Notes: a model not told the origin generated them from the sequence alone. 64,000 bases of DNA from Jatrophihabitans_A lederbergiae (GCF_031845305.1 NZ_JAVREH010000010.1:62001-126000), one strand, 5' to 3'; shown: positions 45,876 to 57,380, numbered from the stretch's first letter. Numbers and translations: made by a program.

Positions 45876-46379
45876 GTGCCGGATCAACCAGAGACGTCGT
45901 ATTCCCGCGTCGCTGGTCAGCCGCCGTCGTCGGAGCCGTCCCGCGGCACCCGCCGCGGAAGTGAGCCGCTGCCCTACGACTCCGGCGACGCCCGGGACCA
46001 GCGGTCGAGCAGGGAGCGGGGACTGCCCGGCTGGGCGGCAGTCCTGTTGCTCATCGCGATCGCCGGAGTCGGCGGCCTGATCGACTCCATCAGCGGGACC
46101 GTCATCAAGGGCGCCTTCAACTACGGCCTGGTCTTCGCCTCGCTGGTGGCGATCCTCGCCGTCAAACGGTCCAAGATGTTCGGCGTCATCGTGGCGCCGC
46201 CGCTGGTGTACTTCGTTGCCTCAGCCGGCCTGCTCTACGTGCGGACCGGCGGCCTACACAACCGAGGCAAGCTGTACGACGCCGCGACGAACTGGGTGGT
46301 CTACGGGTTCCCGGCGATCGCCGGTGCCACAGCGGTGGTGCTCGTCATCGCCGGAATCCGGCTGGCCGTCCGGCGGTAG
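45876..46379 (+). CDS. DUF6542 membrane protein
   Basis: A 167-residue protein. GTG 45876 has GGAG 8 nt upstream; an earlier GTG at 45849 is possible. A polar Ser/Arg/Pro-rich tail of about 50 residues precedes four hydrophobic segments, including GWAAVLLLIAIAGVGGLIDS and FPAIAGATAVVLVIAGIRLA. DUF6542 proteins occur between rmuC/ychF and ispH/xseA genes in other actinobacteria, as here. Function unknown. Confidence 0.82.
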   Translation: MPDQPETSYSRVAGQPPSSEPSRGTRRGSEPLPYDSGDARDQRSSRERGLPGWAAVLLLIAIAGVGGLIDSISGTVIKGAFNYGLVFASLVAILAVKRSKMFGVIVAPPLVYFVASAGLLYVRTGGLHNRGKLYDAATNWVVYGFPAIAGATAVVLVIAGIRLAVRR

Positions 46380-46441
46380 GGCGCGTCGACCAGCCAGACG
46401 GACCGCTCAGCAGGACGGATCGCTGCGCAGCAGGTAACGGC

Positions 46442-47428
46442 TCAGGAGGACTTGGCGGACAGCTTCAGGTCCCGGCGCAGTTCCTGCGGCAGTGCGAACG
46501 TCAGGCGCTCCTCGGTGTGCGCCACCTCTTCCGGCTCGCCGTAGCCGCGCTCGGCCAGCCAGCCCGCGACCTCTCGCACCAGGATCTCGGGTACCGACGC
46601 TCCCGAAGACAGTCCGACCGTGGTGACACCGCTCAACCACTCCGGCGAGACGGCGTGGACGTCATCGACCAGGTACGCCGCCCGCGCCCCCGCAGCCTTG
46701 GCCACCTCGACCATCCGCACCGAGTTGGACGAGTTCTGCGAGCCCACCACCAGGAACAGATCCGTCTGCGGCGCGATCGCCTTCACCGCGGCCTGCCGGT
46801 TCTGCGTCGCGTAACAGATGTCGTCACTCGGTGGCGACTGCAGCGACGGGAACTTCTCTCGCAGCGCGTCCACCGTCTGCATCGTCTCGTCCACCGACAA
46901 GGTCGTCTGCGAGAGCCAGACCACCCGCTCCGGATCGCGGACGCTCACAGCAGCCACATCGGCCGGTCCGTCAACCAGGCGGACGTGGTCCGGAGCCTCG
47001 CCGGTCGTGCCGACGACCTCTTCATGCCCGTCGTGGCCGATGAGCACGATGTCGTAGTCCTCAGCAGCGAAACGGCGCGCCTCGTGATGCACCTTCGTCA
47101 CCAGAGGGCACGTCGCGTCGATCGTCTTGAGGTTGCGGGTCGCCGCCTCCGCGTGGACCTCCGGCGCAACGCCATGTGCCGAGAACACGACCACGGCGCC
47201 CTCGGGCACCTCGTCGGTCTCTTCGACGAAGACGGCACCCGCCGCTTCGAGCGTGCGCACCACGTAGGCGTTGTGCACGATCTGCTTGCGCACGTAGACG
47301 GGCGCCCCGTAGTGCGCCAGCGCCAACTCGACGGCCTGCACCGCACGATCGACGCCCGCGCAATAGCCGCGGGGCTTGGCGAGCAGCACCCGCTTCGCGG
47401 GCTCGGAGGCGTGCGCGGCTTGAGGCAT
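46442..47428 (-). CDS. ispH: 4-hydroxy-3-methylbut-2-enyl diphosphate reductase
   Basis: The last enzyme of the MEP isoprenoid pathway, making IPP and DMAPP with a 4Fe-4S cluster. The 328-residue protein has the three cluster cysteines: Cys23 (KPRGYCAGVDRAV), Cys107 (TIDATCPLVTKVH) and Cys205 (SDDICYATQNRQ). Substrate residues in the AHGVAPEVH and SSNSVRMVE regions are present. It is convergent with the DUF6542 gene. It supplies precursors for the prenyltransferase at 59080-59847. Confidence 0.96.
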   Translation of the reverse strand: MPQAAHASEPAKRVLLAKPRGYCAGVDRAVQAVELALAHYGAPVYVRKQIVHNAYVVRTLEAAGAVFVEETDEVPEGAVVVFSAHGVAPEVHAEAATRNLKTIDATCPLVTKVHHEARRFAAEDYDIVLIGHDGHEEVVGTTGEAPDHVRLVDGPADVAAVSVRDPERVVWLSQTTLSVDETMQTVDALREKFPSLQSPPSDDICYATQNRQAAVKAIAPQTDLFLVVGSQNSSNSVRMVEVAKAAGARAAYLVDDVHAVSPEWLSGVTTVGLSSGASVPEILVREVAGWLAERGYGEPEEVAHTEERLTFALPQELRRDLKLSAKSS

Positions 47429-47554
47429 ACCCCAATCCTACGGACTCCCGACCATGCCAGCCGCGCCCGTGGCCGCCTTTGTCCCATCCCACATCAGCGC
47501 ACCTATCTGACGCTGTCACTCGCATCCGCCTAGGTGTTCGGGCAGGCTGAGGAG

Positions 47555-48427
47555 ATGCCGAACATTCCGATCCCCATCAGAGCAGCCCTCGGACTCGCCG
47601 CCACAGCTGTGGAAGAGGCCCGGAAACTCCCTGAGACGCTGCCGCAGGCAGTGACCACGGTGCCTGTGGTCGCGGTGTCTTTAGCTATGCGGGCCTCCAT
47701 GCGGATGCAACAGCGCATCGCCACGCTGACAGCCAAGGGCGATCAGGTGCTCAGCGAGTTCCGCGGCACGCCGTCCGAACCGCCCGCGTGGGCGACGTTC
47801 GATGACGAGGCAGACGACGAGGCAGACGGCGAAGCGGACAGTGGCGGCTCGGAGCAGCCGCTGGCCGCGTTCGATCGCATCGACTACGACGCCACCGGGT
47901 TCGTGGAGAGCGACGACGACGAGGATGGCCGCTGGGACGCCGTCGGCGCGGGGTCAGGCGTTACCGGGGTAGCCCTCGGGATCGCCGAAGTGCTCGTACA
48001 GGAGAAGGTCACCGGTGCGCTGGCGGAGAACGCGAGCCTCACCGACCTTCCGGACGACCTCAGCTCCGTCACCGAGGATGGGGCGCCGGGCGAGTCGGAG
48101 TCGACCGATCTGCTTCCCGCGCCCGCTACGGCGGTTGTCGCGGCAGAGCCGGCTCCGACCAAGAAGGCAACACCAGCCGAGAAGACAGCCCCGGCCAAGA
48201 AGACAGCCCCGGCGAAAAAGACCGCCCCGGCCCAGGTCGGCCCGGCCGAGCAGGAGTTTCCCACGGCCGCACCCGCCAAGAAGGCGCCGGCCAAGAAGCG
48301 GGCCGGCCGCACCAGCGAGCCACTCGAGGTCGCCGCGAAGAAGGCTCGGCGCGCGACCCGGCCCACCCCGTCCACGATGGCCGCCGAGATCGTGCAGGCC
48401 CACGAGGCCGACTCCACCGACGAGTGA
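47555..48427 (+). CDS. Putative lipid droplet-associated protein with Lys/Ala/Pro-rich tail
   Basis: About 290 residues from ATG 47555; GAGGAG directly abuts this codon, so the in-frame GTG 47534 is a plausible alternative. The N-terminus IPIPIRAALGLAATAVEEAR, then KLPETLPQ, is an amphipathic region seen in actinobacterial proteins annotated as lipid droplet-associated. An Asp/Glu-rich middle is followed by a basic PAKKTA repeat tail (about 200-270) resembling histone-like or DNA-binding tails. The stop overlaps xseA (GTGA). The lipid role is taken from the family label; the tail suggests nucleic-acid contact. Confidence 0.75.
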   Translation: MPNIPIPIRAALGLAATAVEEARKLPETLPQAVTTVPVVAVSLAMRASMRMQQRIATLTAKGDQVLSEFRGTPSEPPAWATFDDEADDEADGEADSGGSEQPLAAFDRIDYDATGFVESDDDEDGRWDAVGAGSGVTGVALGIAEVLVQEKVTGALAENASLTDLPDDLSSVTEDGAPGESESTDLLPAPATAVVAAEPAPTKKATPAEKTAPAKKTAPAKKTAPAQVGPAEQEFPTAAPAKKAPAKKRAGRTSEPLEVAAKKARRATRPTPSTMAAEIVQAHEADSTDE

Positions 48428-49650
48428 GCAGGCTCGACTCCAGCCCGGAGAACCCGCTTCCACTCCGCCGGATCAGCCAGGCGCTGGCCGAGTGGATCGG
48501 CCGTCTCGGCGAGGTGTGGGTAGAGGGCCAGGTGGCGCAGTTCGTCCAGCGCCCAGGCGTCCCCACCTGCTTTCTCACGCTGCGCGACACCGACGCCAAC
48601 CTCTCCATCCAGGTCACCTGCCACCGGTCGGTGCTGCAGGAGCCGCTCGCTGAGGGGGCCCGGGTCGTGCTCCGGGCGCGGCCGGACTTCTACGCAGAGC
48701 GCGGCACGCTGAGCCTCCGGGCGACCGAGATCCGGCAGGTCGGCCTGGGCGAGATGCTGGCTCGGATCGAGCGGCTGAAGAAGGTGCTCGCTGCTGAGGG
48801 ACTCTTCGCCGCGCACCGCAAGCTGCGGTTGCCGTTCCTCCCGCACACGATCGGCCTGATCACCGGACGCGCCAGCGCGGCTGAGCGCGATGTCGTGGAG
48901 AACACCCGGCGCCGACTGCCGGGGGCGATCTTCGCCATCGAGAACACCGCCACCCAGGGCAACGCCGCGGTGAGCGAAATGGTGGCGGCGTTGCACCGGC
49001 TGGACGCGCATCCCGACGTCGACCTGATCGTGATCGCCCGCGGTGGCGGCAGCGTCGAGGACCTGCTGCCGTTCAGCAACGAAGCACTGTTACGAGCCGT
49101 TTCCTCGCTCCGGACGCCGGTGGTCAGTGCCATCGGGCACGAAACCGACCAGCCGCTGCTCGACCTGGTCGCGGATCTGGCGGTGTCCACTCCCACCGAC
49201 GCGGCCAAGCGGATCGTGCCGGACCTGCAAGCCGAACTGGCGCACGTCGCGGAGTTCCGCACCCGGCTCCGAGCCAGCGTGCACCGCCGCCTCGACACCG
49301 AGGAGCAGCTGATCGCGGGCCTGCCGGAGCGGTTGCGCCAGGGCGTCAGCCGGCTGATCTCCGCCGGCGAGGACGAGTGCGAGCGTTCGGTGACCCGGAT
49401 GCGCAGCCGCCTCGCGAACATGTTGCAGCTGGCTGAGGCCGACAATGCCCAACTGCTGGCGCGGGTCGTCAGCCTGTCACCGCAGGCCGTGCTCAACCGG
49501 GGTTATGCGGTGCTGTGGAACACCGACGGCGCGCTCGTCCGGGCAGCGTCCGACGTCTCGGCCGATGAGTTGCTGCAGGTCCGGGTCGCTCAGGGCGAGT
49601 TCGGCGTCACCGTCGCCGCTTATCCGGTACCAACGGATAGTCGACTGTAA
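48424..49650 (+). CDS. xseA: Exodeoxyribonuclease VII large subunit
   Basis: The catalytic subunit of ExoVII, which degrades single-stranded DNA. It has 408 residues from GTG 48424. The N-terminal OB-fold reads VWVEGQVAQFVQRPGVPTCF. The catalytic domain follows (PFLPHTIGLITGRASAAERD, IVIARGGGSVEDLLPFSNEA, SAIGHETDQPLLDLVAD), then a long coiled-coil and the C-terminal RGYAVLWN. It overlaps the upstream gene by four bases. Its small-subunit gene is 3 kb away instead of adjacent. Confidence 0.95.
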   Translation: MSRLDSSPENPLPLRRISQALAEWIGRLGEVWVEGQVAQFVQRPGVPTCFLTLRDTDANLSIQVTCHRSVLQEPLAEGARVVLRARPDFYAERGTLSLRATEIRQVGLGEMLARIERLKKVLAAEGLFAAHRKLRLPFLPHTIGLITGRASAAERDVVENTRRRLPGAIFAIENTATQGNAAVSEMVAALHRLDAHPDVDLIVIARGGGSVEDLLPFSNEALLRAVSSLRTPVVSAIGHETDQPLLDLVADLAVSTPTDAAKRIVPDLQAELAHVAEFRTRLRASVHRRLDTEEQLIAGLPERLRQGVSRLISAGEDECERSVTRMRSRLANMLQLAEADNAQLLARVVSLSPQAVLNRGYAVLWNTDGALVRAASDVSADELLQVRVAQGEFGVTVAAYPVPTDSRL

Positions 49651-49818
49651 CGACGACGAGAGAGCGTTTGAGCGTCGCGGGTCTCTGTTGTGGATGGTCG
49701 CTCTGCCGTCCGCCGCCGCGAAACGCGTCGTGGTCTACGAACGTGCTGACGACGGGATACGCGAGTCGATCAGGAATCGAGAAGCGCCGGTCACCGAGCC
49801 GCAACTAGCCTGACCGCC

Positions 49819-49926
49819 ATGGACATCATCATTTCCGCGAGCTTTCTCCCGCACGACGACCCGGACGCATCCCGGGCCTTCTATCGCGACCGCCCGGAGG
49901 TGGTCCCGGTGGTCCTCCTGCTCTAA
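49819..49926 (+). pseudogene. Truncated VOC-type ORF, possible leader peptide
   Basis: A 35-codon ORF. Its first 24 residues (MDIIISASFLPHDDPDASRA, then FYRD) match the N-terminus of VOC/glyoxalase-like proteins often encoded beside UvrA-like resistance ATPases. It then diverges to RPEVVPVVLLL and stops at TAA 49924-49926, inside the arm of a hairpin. It is therefore either the remnant of a deleted VOC gene or a remnant reused as a short leader ahead of the ATPase gene. Confidence 0.6.
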
Positions 49927-49945
49927 CCGGGCTGGGCCCGGTTAG
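49923..49945 (+). promoter_or_regulatory. Hairpin at the end of the short VOC-like ORF
   Basis: CTAACCGGG and CCCGGTTAG pair perfectly around CTGGG. The short ORF's stop codon lies within the left arm, so ribosomes ending there would disturb the hairpin. No T-run follows. It is 46 nt before the UvrA-like start. Attenuator or terminator are both possible. Confidence 0.6.
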
Positions 49946-49990
49946 ACGAACGGCCAACGAAGGCGGCCCCGCCTAACAGATGGAGACACG

Positions 49991-52432
<2,442 letters not shown>

Positions 52433-52710
52433 GCCGAGACCGCTGGGTGACACCGCGGACACCGCGGGACGAATTCTCTCACCTGTTTCGACTCGTCCCA
52501 CTTGCAGGCCGAGAACAGAGCCTATGGAAGGGCCTGTTCACTTTCCGACCGATACCGCGTCGCTCGATCAGAGATGATCCAATCGAAGCTGGGAGACGGT
52601 CTTCGCGTGACCTTCACCGTTTGGCAGGCCCCCGTGTCGTTGGCATGACATCGGATGCGCGGACGCCTGGTAACTGCAGATAACCCGGCGGAAGGCTAAT
52701 CTGAGCGACG

Positions 52711-52959
52711 ATGACCGAGAATCCCGAGCCAGAACTCAGCTACGAGGAGGCCCGCGCCGAGCTGCGCGAGATCGTCCAGGCGCTGGAAAGTGGCGGCCAG
52801 CCGCTGGAAGAGTCCCTGGCGCTGTGGCAGCGCGGCGAAGAACTGGCGGGATTGTGCCAGCGGTGGCTGGATGGCGCGAGGGTACGGCTGGACGCCGCCA
52901 TCGCCGCCACGGACGCGGCCGACGAAGCACCGGCCGCGGCCAACCGGGGCAAGCGCTGA
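52711..52959 (+). CDS. xseB: Exodeoxyribonuclease VII small subunit
   Basis: The 82-residue helical-hairpin subunit of ExoVII. The family core ELSYEEARAELREIVQALES, then LEESLALWQRGEELAGLCQ, is clear; the Ala-rich tail is variable. In most bacteria it directly follows xseA, but here the UvrA-like gene and about 280 nt lie between. It must have its own promoter within 52433-52710, where I see no strong match, or depend on read-through. Confidence 0.93.
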   Translation: MTENPEPELSYEEARAELREIVQALESGGQPLEESLALWQRGEELAGLCQRWLDGARVRLDAAIAATDAADEAPAAANRGKR

Positions 52960-53004
52960 GGCCAGCCGCGTGGCGGGAGCAGCAGCGGGTCAGCGATCCC
53001 CCGC

Positions 53005-53544
53005 TCAGCGCAGCGAGGCCGCCAGCTGCTCCAGCTCGGCCTGCGGCGCGCTGCCGGTCACGACGACGGTGACCTTGCCGACCGTACGCCGCAACAGCCG
53101 CCGCGAATTCGCCGTCTGGTACTGCTGCCAGACCGCACCGGCGATGGTGGCCGTGCCGTCCACCGACAACGGGCCGTACTGCGCCGCGACGGCGTCCGGG
53201 GCGTCACCGCCCTCGAGGAATTCGGCGTACTGCCCGTTCGGGCTGACGTAGCCGATCCGGAAGGTCGCCGCGCTGTCCGGGCCGGCCGGGACGAACTCGG
53301 TGGACGTGGCACGCCAGTCGCTGGACAGCCCCGTCGGTGCCAGCAGCGGAAAGCCGGCCTGCTGTCGCGCGGTCGCGATCGGCCCCTTGGTGTCGACCAC
53401 GTGGACCCCGTCGGACACCTGGCCCCGGGGCCACGTGAACAGCACCAGCAGACCGATGACCACCAGCAACGGAACGAGTGCCCGCCACAGGTAGGCCGGT
53501 GTGCGCAGGCGTTGGCGATCGGAGGCGGTCAGCGGACGGGTCAC
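53005..53544 (-). CDS. DUF4245 membrane-anchored protein
   Basis: A 179-residue protein from GTG 53544. A short cytoplasmic start (TRPLTASDRQRLRTPAYLWR) is followed by one membrane helix at about 21-40, then an extracytoplasmic domain of about 135 residues. The domain carries the DUF4245 pattern, including FPLLAPTGLSSDWRATSTEF and IGYVSPNGQYAEF. Function unknown. In other actinobacteria it is divergent from glpX, as here. Confidence 0.88.
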   Translation of the reverse strand: MTRPLTASDRQRLRTPAYLWRALVPLLVVIGLLVLFTWPRGQVSDGVHVVDTKGPIATARQQAGFPLLAPTGLSSDWRATSTEFVPAGPDSAATFRIGYVSPNGQYAEFLEGGDAPDAVAAQYGPLSVDGTATIAGAVWQQYQTANSRRLLRRTVGKVTVVVTGSAPQAELEQLAASLR

Positions 53545-53664
53545 CCCACCATGGTGATCGGTGCCGGCCGCCGGCCACCAGCCGCCCCCGGCCGAGCGGC
53601 TAGGGTTCGACACGTCGCCGCACCCGTGCCGCGGCCTCGCGGACCTCGAGAAAGGCCCGGCCAG

Positions 53665-54729
53665 ATGAGCCGCAGCATCGAACCGTCCCAGCCCGCCGAG
53701 CCAGTTGGCGGCAGCGTGCCACCCGAACTGGCCGTCAGTCGGCAGGCCCCCGACCGCAACCTCGCCCTTGAGCTGGTGCGGGTCACCGAGGCCGCCGCGA
53801 TGGCCGCGGCCCGCTGGGTGGGCCGCGGCGACAAGAACGGTGGCGACGGCGCGGCAGTCGACGCCATGCGCACGCTGATCGGCACCGTCTCGATGGACGG
53901 CGTGGTGGTCATCGGCGAGGGCGAGAAGGACCACGCCCCGATGCTCTACAACGGCGAGCGGGTCGGTGACGGCACCGGTCCGGAGTGTGACGTGGCGGTC
54001 GACCCTATCGACGGGACGACCCTGATGGCCAAGGGCATGTCGAACGCGATCGCGGTCATCGCCGTGGCGGAGCGCGGGTCGATGTTCGACCCGTCCGCCG
54101 TCTTCTACATGGAGAAGATCGCCACCGGTCCGGAGGCGGCCGACGTCATCGACATCACCGCGCCGGTGAAGGTCAACATCGCCAGGGTGGCCAAGGCCAA
54201 GGGCGGTAAACCCGAGGACGTCACGGTCGTCGTTCTGGACCGGCCCCGGCACGCCGAGCTGGTGGCCGCGGTGCGAGAGGCCGGCGCCCGGATCAAGTTC
54301 ATCTCCGACGGCGATGTCGCCGGGGCGATCATGGCCGCTCGCGCCGGAACGGGTGTCGACCTGCTCCTCGGCATCGGCGGCACCCCCGAGGGCATCATCG
54401 CGGCGGCCGCCATCAGCTGCATGGGCGGCGCGATCCAGGGCCGGTTGTGGCCGCAGGGCCCGGAGGAGAAGGAGCGTGCCCAGGCTGCCGGGCACGACCT
54501 GTCACGGGTGCTGACGACTCGGGACCTGGTGGCGGGTGAGGATGTCTTTTTCTGCGCGACCGGCATCACCGACGGCGAGCTGGTGTCAGGGGTTCGCTAC
54601 GACCGCGGCGCCGTCGCCACGTCATCGATGGTCATGCGGTCCAAATCGGGGACGATCCGCGTGGTCGAATCGTTGCACCAGTTGTCGAAGCTGCGCGCCT
54701 ACGCCGCCGTCGACTTCGACCGCCACTAG
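53665..54729 (+). CDS. glpX: Class II fructose-1,6-bisphosphatase
   Basis: A gluconeogenic phosphatase converting fructose 1,6-bisphosphate to fructose 6-phosphate. The 354-residue product from ATG 53665 has an AAAGG site upstream. Metal and substrate motifs are visible: GRGDKNGGDGAAVDAMR, VVIGEGEKDHAPML, VAVDPIDGTTLMAKG, and the GIGGTPEGIIAAAA loop. Actinobacteria commonly rely on this GlpX-type enzyme. Full length. A YbjQ-family gene follows after 38 nt. Confidence 0.95.
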   Translation: MSRSIEPSQPAEPVGGSVPPELAVSRQAPDRNLALELVRVTEAAAMAAARWVGRGDKNGGDGAAVDAMRTLIGTVSMDGVVVIGEGEKDHAPMLYNGERVGDGTGPECDVAVDPIDGTTLMAKGMSNAIAVIAVAERGSMFDPSAVFYMEKIATGPEAADVIDITAPVKVNIARVAKAKGGKPEDVTVVVLDRPRHAELVAAVREAGARIKFISDGDVAGAIMAARAGTGVDLLLGIGGTPEGIIAAAAISCMGGAIQGRLWPQGPEEKERAQAAGHDLSRVLTTRDLVAGEDVFFCATGITDGELVSGVRYDRGAVATSSMVMRSKSGTIRVVESLHQLSKLRAYAAVDFDRH

Positions 54730-54767
54730 CCAGCAGCCCTTTCCGGCGGACCTCGGGAGACAGCCAC

Positions 54768-55178
54768 ATGCTCTGCGTCACGATGAACGACATCCCCGGC
54801 TGGGAAATCCAGCGAGTCTGCGGCGAGGTGTTCGGGGTGACCGTCCGGTCCCGCAACGCCTTCTCCCAGATCGGCGCCAACTTCAAGTCGCTGGTCGGCG
54901 GCGAGCTCCAGGGCATGACCCGCAACGTGCTCGAGAGCCGCAACGAGGCGATGACCCGGCTGTTCGCCGAGGCGCAGGCCCGTGGCGGCAACGCCCTGAT
55001 CGCGATGCGCTTCGACACCACCGAGCTCGGGCCCAACTGGACCGAGATCTGCGCCTACGCCACGGCTGTCGTCGCGGTGCCGGTGACGGAGGGAGCCAAG
55101 CAGACGGCGATGCAGTTGGGATACGGGCAGCCGCCGGTTGCCCAGCCGCCGGAGCAGAGTTACCAGCAGCCGTCCTGA
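54768..55178 (+). CDS. YbjQ (DUF74) family protein
   Basis: A 136-residue protein. Family motifs are present: a start with a Trp-containing strand (PGWEIQRVCGEVFGVTV), the GGELQGMTRNVLESRNEAM helix, and the ARGGNALIAMRFDT segment. YbjQ proteins form pentamers and have been called heavy-metal-binding, but no strong evidence of function exists. The C-terminal 25 residues are Gln/Pro-rich and variable. It follows glpX on the same strand. Confidence 0.9.
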   Translation: MLCVTMNDIPGWEIQRVCGEVFGVTVRSRNAFSQIGANFKSLVGGELQGMTRNVLESRNEAMTRLFAEAQARGGNALIAMRFDTTELGPNWTEICAYATAVVAVPVTEGAKQTAMQLGYGQPPVAQPPEQSYQQPS

Positions 55179-55329
55179 GCGGGTCGTGAGGTTACTCCCG
55201 CCACACGGCCGGACGAATTGTCGGCGCCCGTGGATAGGCTGGCGAGGCTGTAACAGCCCAGTCCGAGCAAGCGTGTCCGAGAACAGTCGTCACGGCAGAG
55301 TTGCCGACGCCGCAGGGAGCGATCCGCAG

Positions 55330-56823
55330 ATGTACGAGCAGTCCAACGTTGAGTCCCGCAACTTCGATGCCGACTCGTCCGCGAAGTTTCGGGTCGAGAA
55401 AGACTCGATGGGCGAGGTCCGGGTGCCGCTGAACGCCAAGTGGCGCGCGCAGACCCAGCGGGCGGTGCAGAACTTCCCGATCTCGGGCCAGCCGATCGAG
55501 CGTGAGCTGATAGCCGGACTCGCGCTGATCAAGGGCGCCGGTGCGAGGGTGCGTGCCAAGCGCGGGCTGTTGGATGCCACCAAGGCCGAGGCCATCGCGG
55601 CGGTCGCCGGCGAAGTCGCGCGCGGCGACTGGGACGCCGAGTTCCCGATCGACGTCTTCCAGACCGGGTCCGGCACGTCGTCGAACATGAACGCCAACGA
55701 GGTCCTCGCCTCTCTCGCCGCGGAGCGGCTCAACAATGCTGCCGCGGAGCGGCTCAATGATGCCGCCGCGGAGCCGGCTGGTGAACGCTTCAACGTGCAC
55801 CCGAACGACGACGTCAACGACCCGCTGTCGTCCAACGACCAGTTTCCCTCGGCCATTCACGTCGCGGCGACCAAGGCGGTTGTGGTCGACCTGATCCCGT
55901 CCCTGCAGTACCTGGCGGCCGCGTTCGAGGCCAAGGCCGGCGAGTTCGCCACCGTCGTGAAGTCCGGCCGCACCCACCTCATGGACGCCACCCCGGTGAC
56001 CCTCGGCCAGGAGTTCGCCGGCTATGCCGCACAACTGCGCTACGGCGTCGAGCGCCTGCAGGCTGCCGTTCCGCGAGTGGCCGAACTGCCCCTGGGCGGC
56101 ACTGCGGTGGGCACCGGCATCAACGCCCCCGCCGGGTTCGCCGCCGAGGTCATCGCCCTGCTCGCCGCCGAAACGGGCCTGCCGCTGACCGAGGCCCGCA
56201 ACCACTTCGAGGCTCAAGGCGCGCGGGACGCACTGGTCGAGCTGTCCGGAGCGCTGCGGACGATCGCCGTCAGCATGAACAAGATCAGCAACGACATCCG
56301 GTGGATGGGCTCCGGTCCGCGGACCGGCCTGACCGAGCTGTTCCTGCCGGACCTGCAGCCGGGCTCCTCCATCATGCCGGGCAAGGTCAACCCGGTCCTG
56401 TGCGAGGCGGTATGCCAGGTCGTGGCCCAGGTCATCGGCAATGACGCGGCCGTGGCGTTCGCCGGCGCGTCCGGCAACTTCGAGCTCAACGTCATGCTGC
56501 CGGTGCTGGCACGCAACGTCCTCGAGTCGGTCCGGCTCATCGCCAACGTCAGCAGGGTGTTCGCCGACAAGTGCGTCTCGGGCATCGAGGCCAACGCCGA
56601 GCGCTGCCGGGAGTACGCCGAGTCCTCGCCGTCCATCGTCACGCCGCTCAACCACTACGTCGGCTACGACGAGGCGGCCAAGATCGCGAAGCAGTCCCTG
56701 GCCGAGCGCAAGACGATCCGCGAGGTGGTGCTGGAGCGGGGCCACGTGCGATCCGGCGCGATCACCGAAGAGAAGCTGGACGAGGTGCTCGACGTGCTCT
56801 CGATGACGCGTCCGGCAGAGTAG
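55330..56823 (+). CDS. fumC: Class II fumarate hydratase with a repeat insertion
   Basis: It hydrates fumarate to malate in the TCA cycle. The 497-residue product from ATG 55330 has GGGAG 10 nt upstream. Family motifs are TGSGTSSNMNANEVLAS, SGRTHLMDATPVTLGQEF and the superfamily signature GSSIMPGKVNP. Between NANEVLASLA and VHPNDDVN, an extra stretch of about 20 residues consists of AAERLN(N/D)A repeats encoded by tandem 24-bp DNA units. The normal VNMSQSSND loop reads VNDPLSSND here. Whether the insertion affects activity is unknown. Confidence 0.94.
   Translation: MYEQSNVESRNFDADSSAKFRVEKDSMGEVRVPLNAKWRAQTQRAVQNFPISGQPIERELIAGLALIKGAGARVRAKRGLLDATKAEAIAAVAGEVARGDWDAEFPIDVFQTGSGTSSNMNANEVLASLAAERLNNAAAERLNDAAAEPAGERFNVHPNDDVNDPLSSNDQFPSAIHVAATKAVVVDLIPSLQYLAAAFEAKAGEFATVVKSGRTHLMDATPVTLGQEFAGYAAQLRYGVERLQAAVPRVAELPLGGTAVGTGINAPAGFAAEVIALLAAETGLPLTEARNHFEAQGARDALVELSGALRTIAVSMNKISNDIRWMGSGPRTGLTELFLPDLQPGSSIMPGKVNPVLCEAVCQVVAQVIGNDAAVAFAGASGNFELNVMLPVLARNVLESVRLIANVSRVFADKCVSGIEANAERCREYAESSPSIVTPLNHYVGYDEAAKIAKQSLAERKTIREVVLERGHVRSGAITEEKLDEVLDVLSMTRPAE
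55717..55788 (+). repeat. 24-bp tandem repeat inside fumC
   Basis: Copy 1 (55717-55740) and copy 2 (55741-55764) differ at four positions. Copy 3 (55765-55788) keeps only its first half (GCCGCGGAGC). The unit is a multiple of three, so copy-number change leaves the reading frame intact. Confidence 0.9.
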
Positions 56824-56825
56824 CC

Positions 56826-57380
56826 GTGCGGGTCCTCGACGGCATCGACGCCAAGCTGGCCCGGCGGATCGCGAAGCAGCCGGTGTTCTTCGTGGCTACC
56901 GCGCCGCTGACTGGCGACGGGCACGTCAACGTCTCGCCGAAGGGCATGGCGGGCACCTTCGCCGTACTGGACCAGTACCGGATCGGCTACCTGGACTACT
57001 TCGGCTCGGGTGCTGAAACCATCGCCCATCTGCGCGAGAACGCCCGCATCACGCTCATGTTCGCCGCGTTTCAGGGCCGTCCGAACATCGTCCGGCTGTA
57101 CGGCCGCGGCCGTGTCGTATTACCCGAGGACGCCGAGTTCGACGAGCTCCGGACGTCCTTCGGCAAGGAGCAGTCGACCGGCCAGCGGGCGATCGTGGTG
57201 GTGGAGCTCGACCGGGTGCAGGACTCGTGCGGGTACGCGGTTCCGCTGATGGACTTCGTCGCGGACCGGACGGTGCTGGACCTGTACATGGAGAAGAAGG
57301 GCCCCGAGCCGTTCGAGAACAACGGTGACGGCCGCAACGCCAAGTCCATCGACGGGCTGCCAGCACTGCCCAAGACGTGA
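56826..57380 (+). CDS. Pyridoxamine 5'-phosphate oxidase-family flavoprotein
   Basis: A 184-residue protein from GTG 56826, 2 nt after fumC. It has the split-barrel fold: PVFFVATAPLTGDGHVNVSP, then KG, followed by YLDYFGSGAETIAHLRENAR and MFAAFQGRPNIVRLYGRGRV. This group binds FMN or F420 and is distinct from PdxH. The C-terminus CGYAVPLMDFVADR occurs in actinobacterial members. The substrate is unknown. Start and ribosome site are weak, but translation is probably coupled to fumC. Confidence 0.88.
   Translation: MRVLDGIDAKLARRIAKQPVFFVATAPLTGDGHVNVSPKGMAGTFAVLDQYRIGYLDYFGSGAETIAHLRENARITLMFAAFQGRPNIVRLYGRGRVVLPEDAEFDELRTSFGKEQSTGQRAIVVVELDRVQDSCGYAVPLMDFVADRTVLDLYMEKKGPEPFENNGDGRNAKSIDGLPALPKT

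Noticed and set aside
53545..54495. Long minus-strand frame opposite glpX
   Set aside because: glpX motifs on the plus strand are unmistakable. Only the last 179 codons of the minus frame (DUF4245) are real.
55192..56745. Long minus-strand frame opposite fumC
   Set aside because: The product is a motif-free, Arg/His/Val-rich antisense translation.
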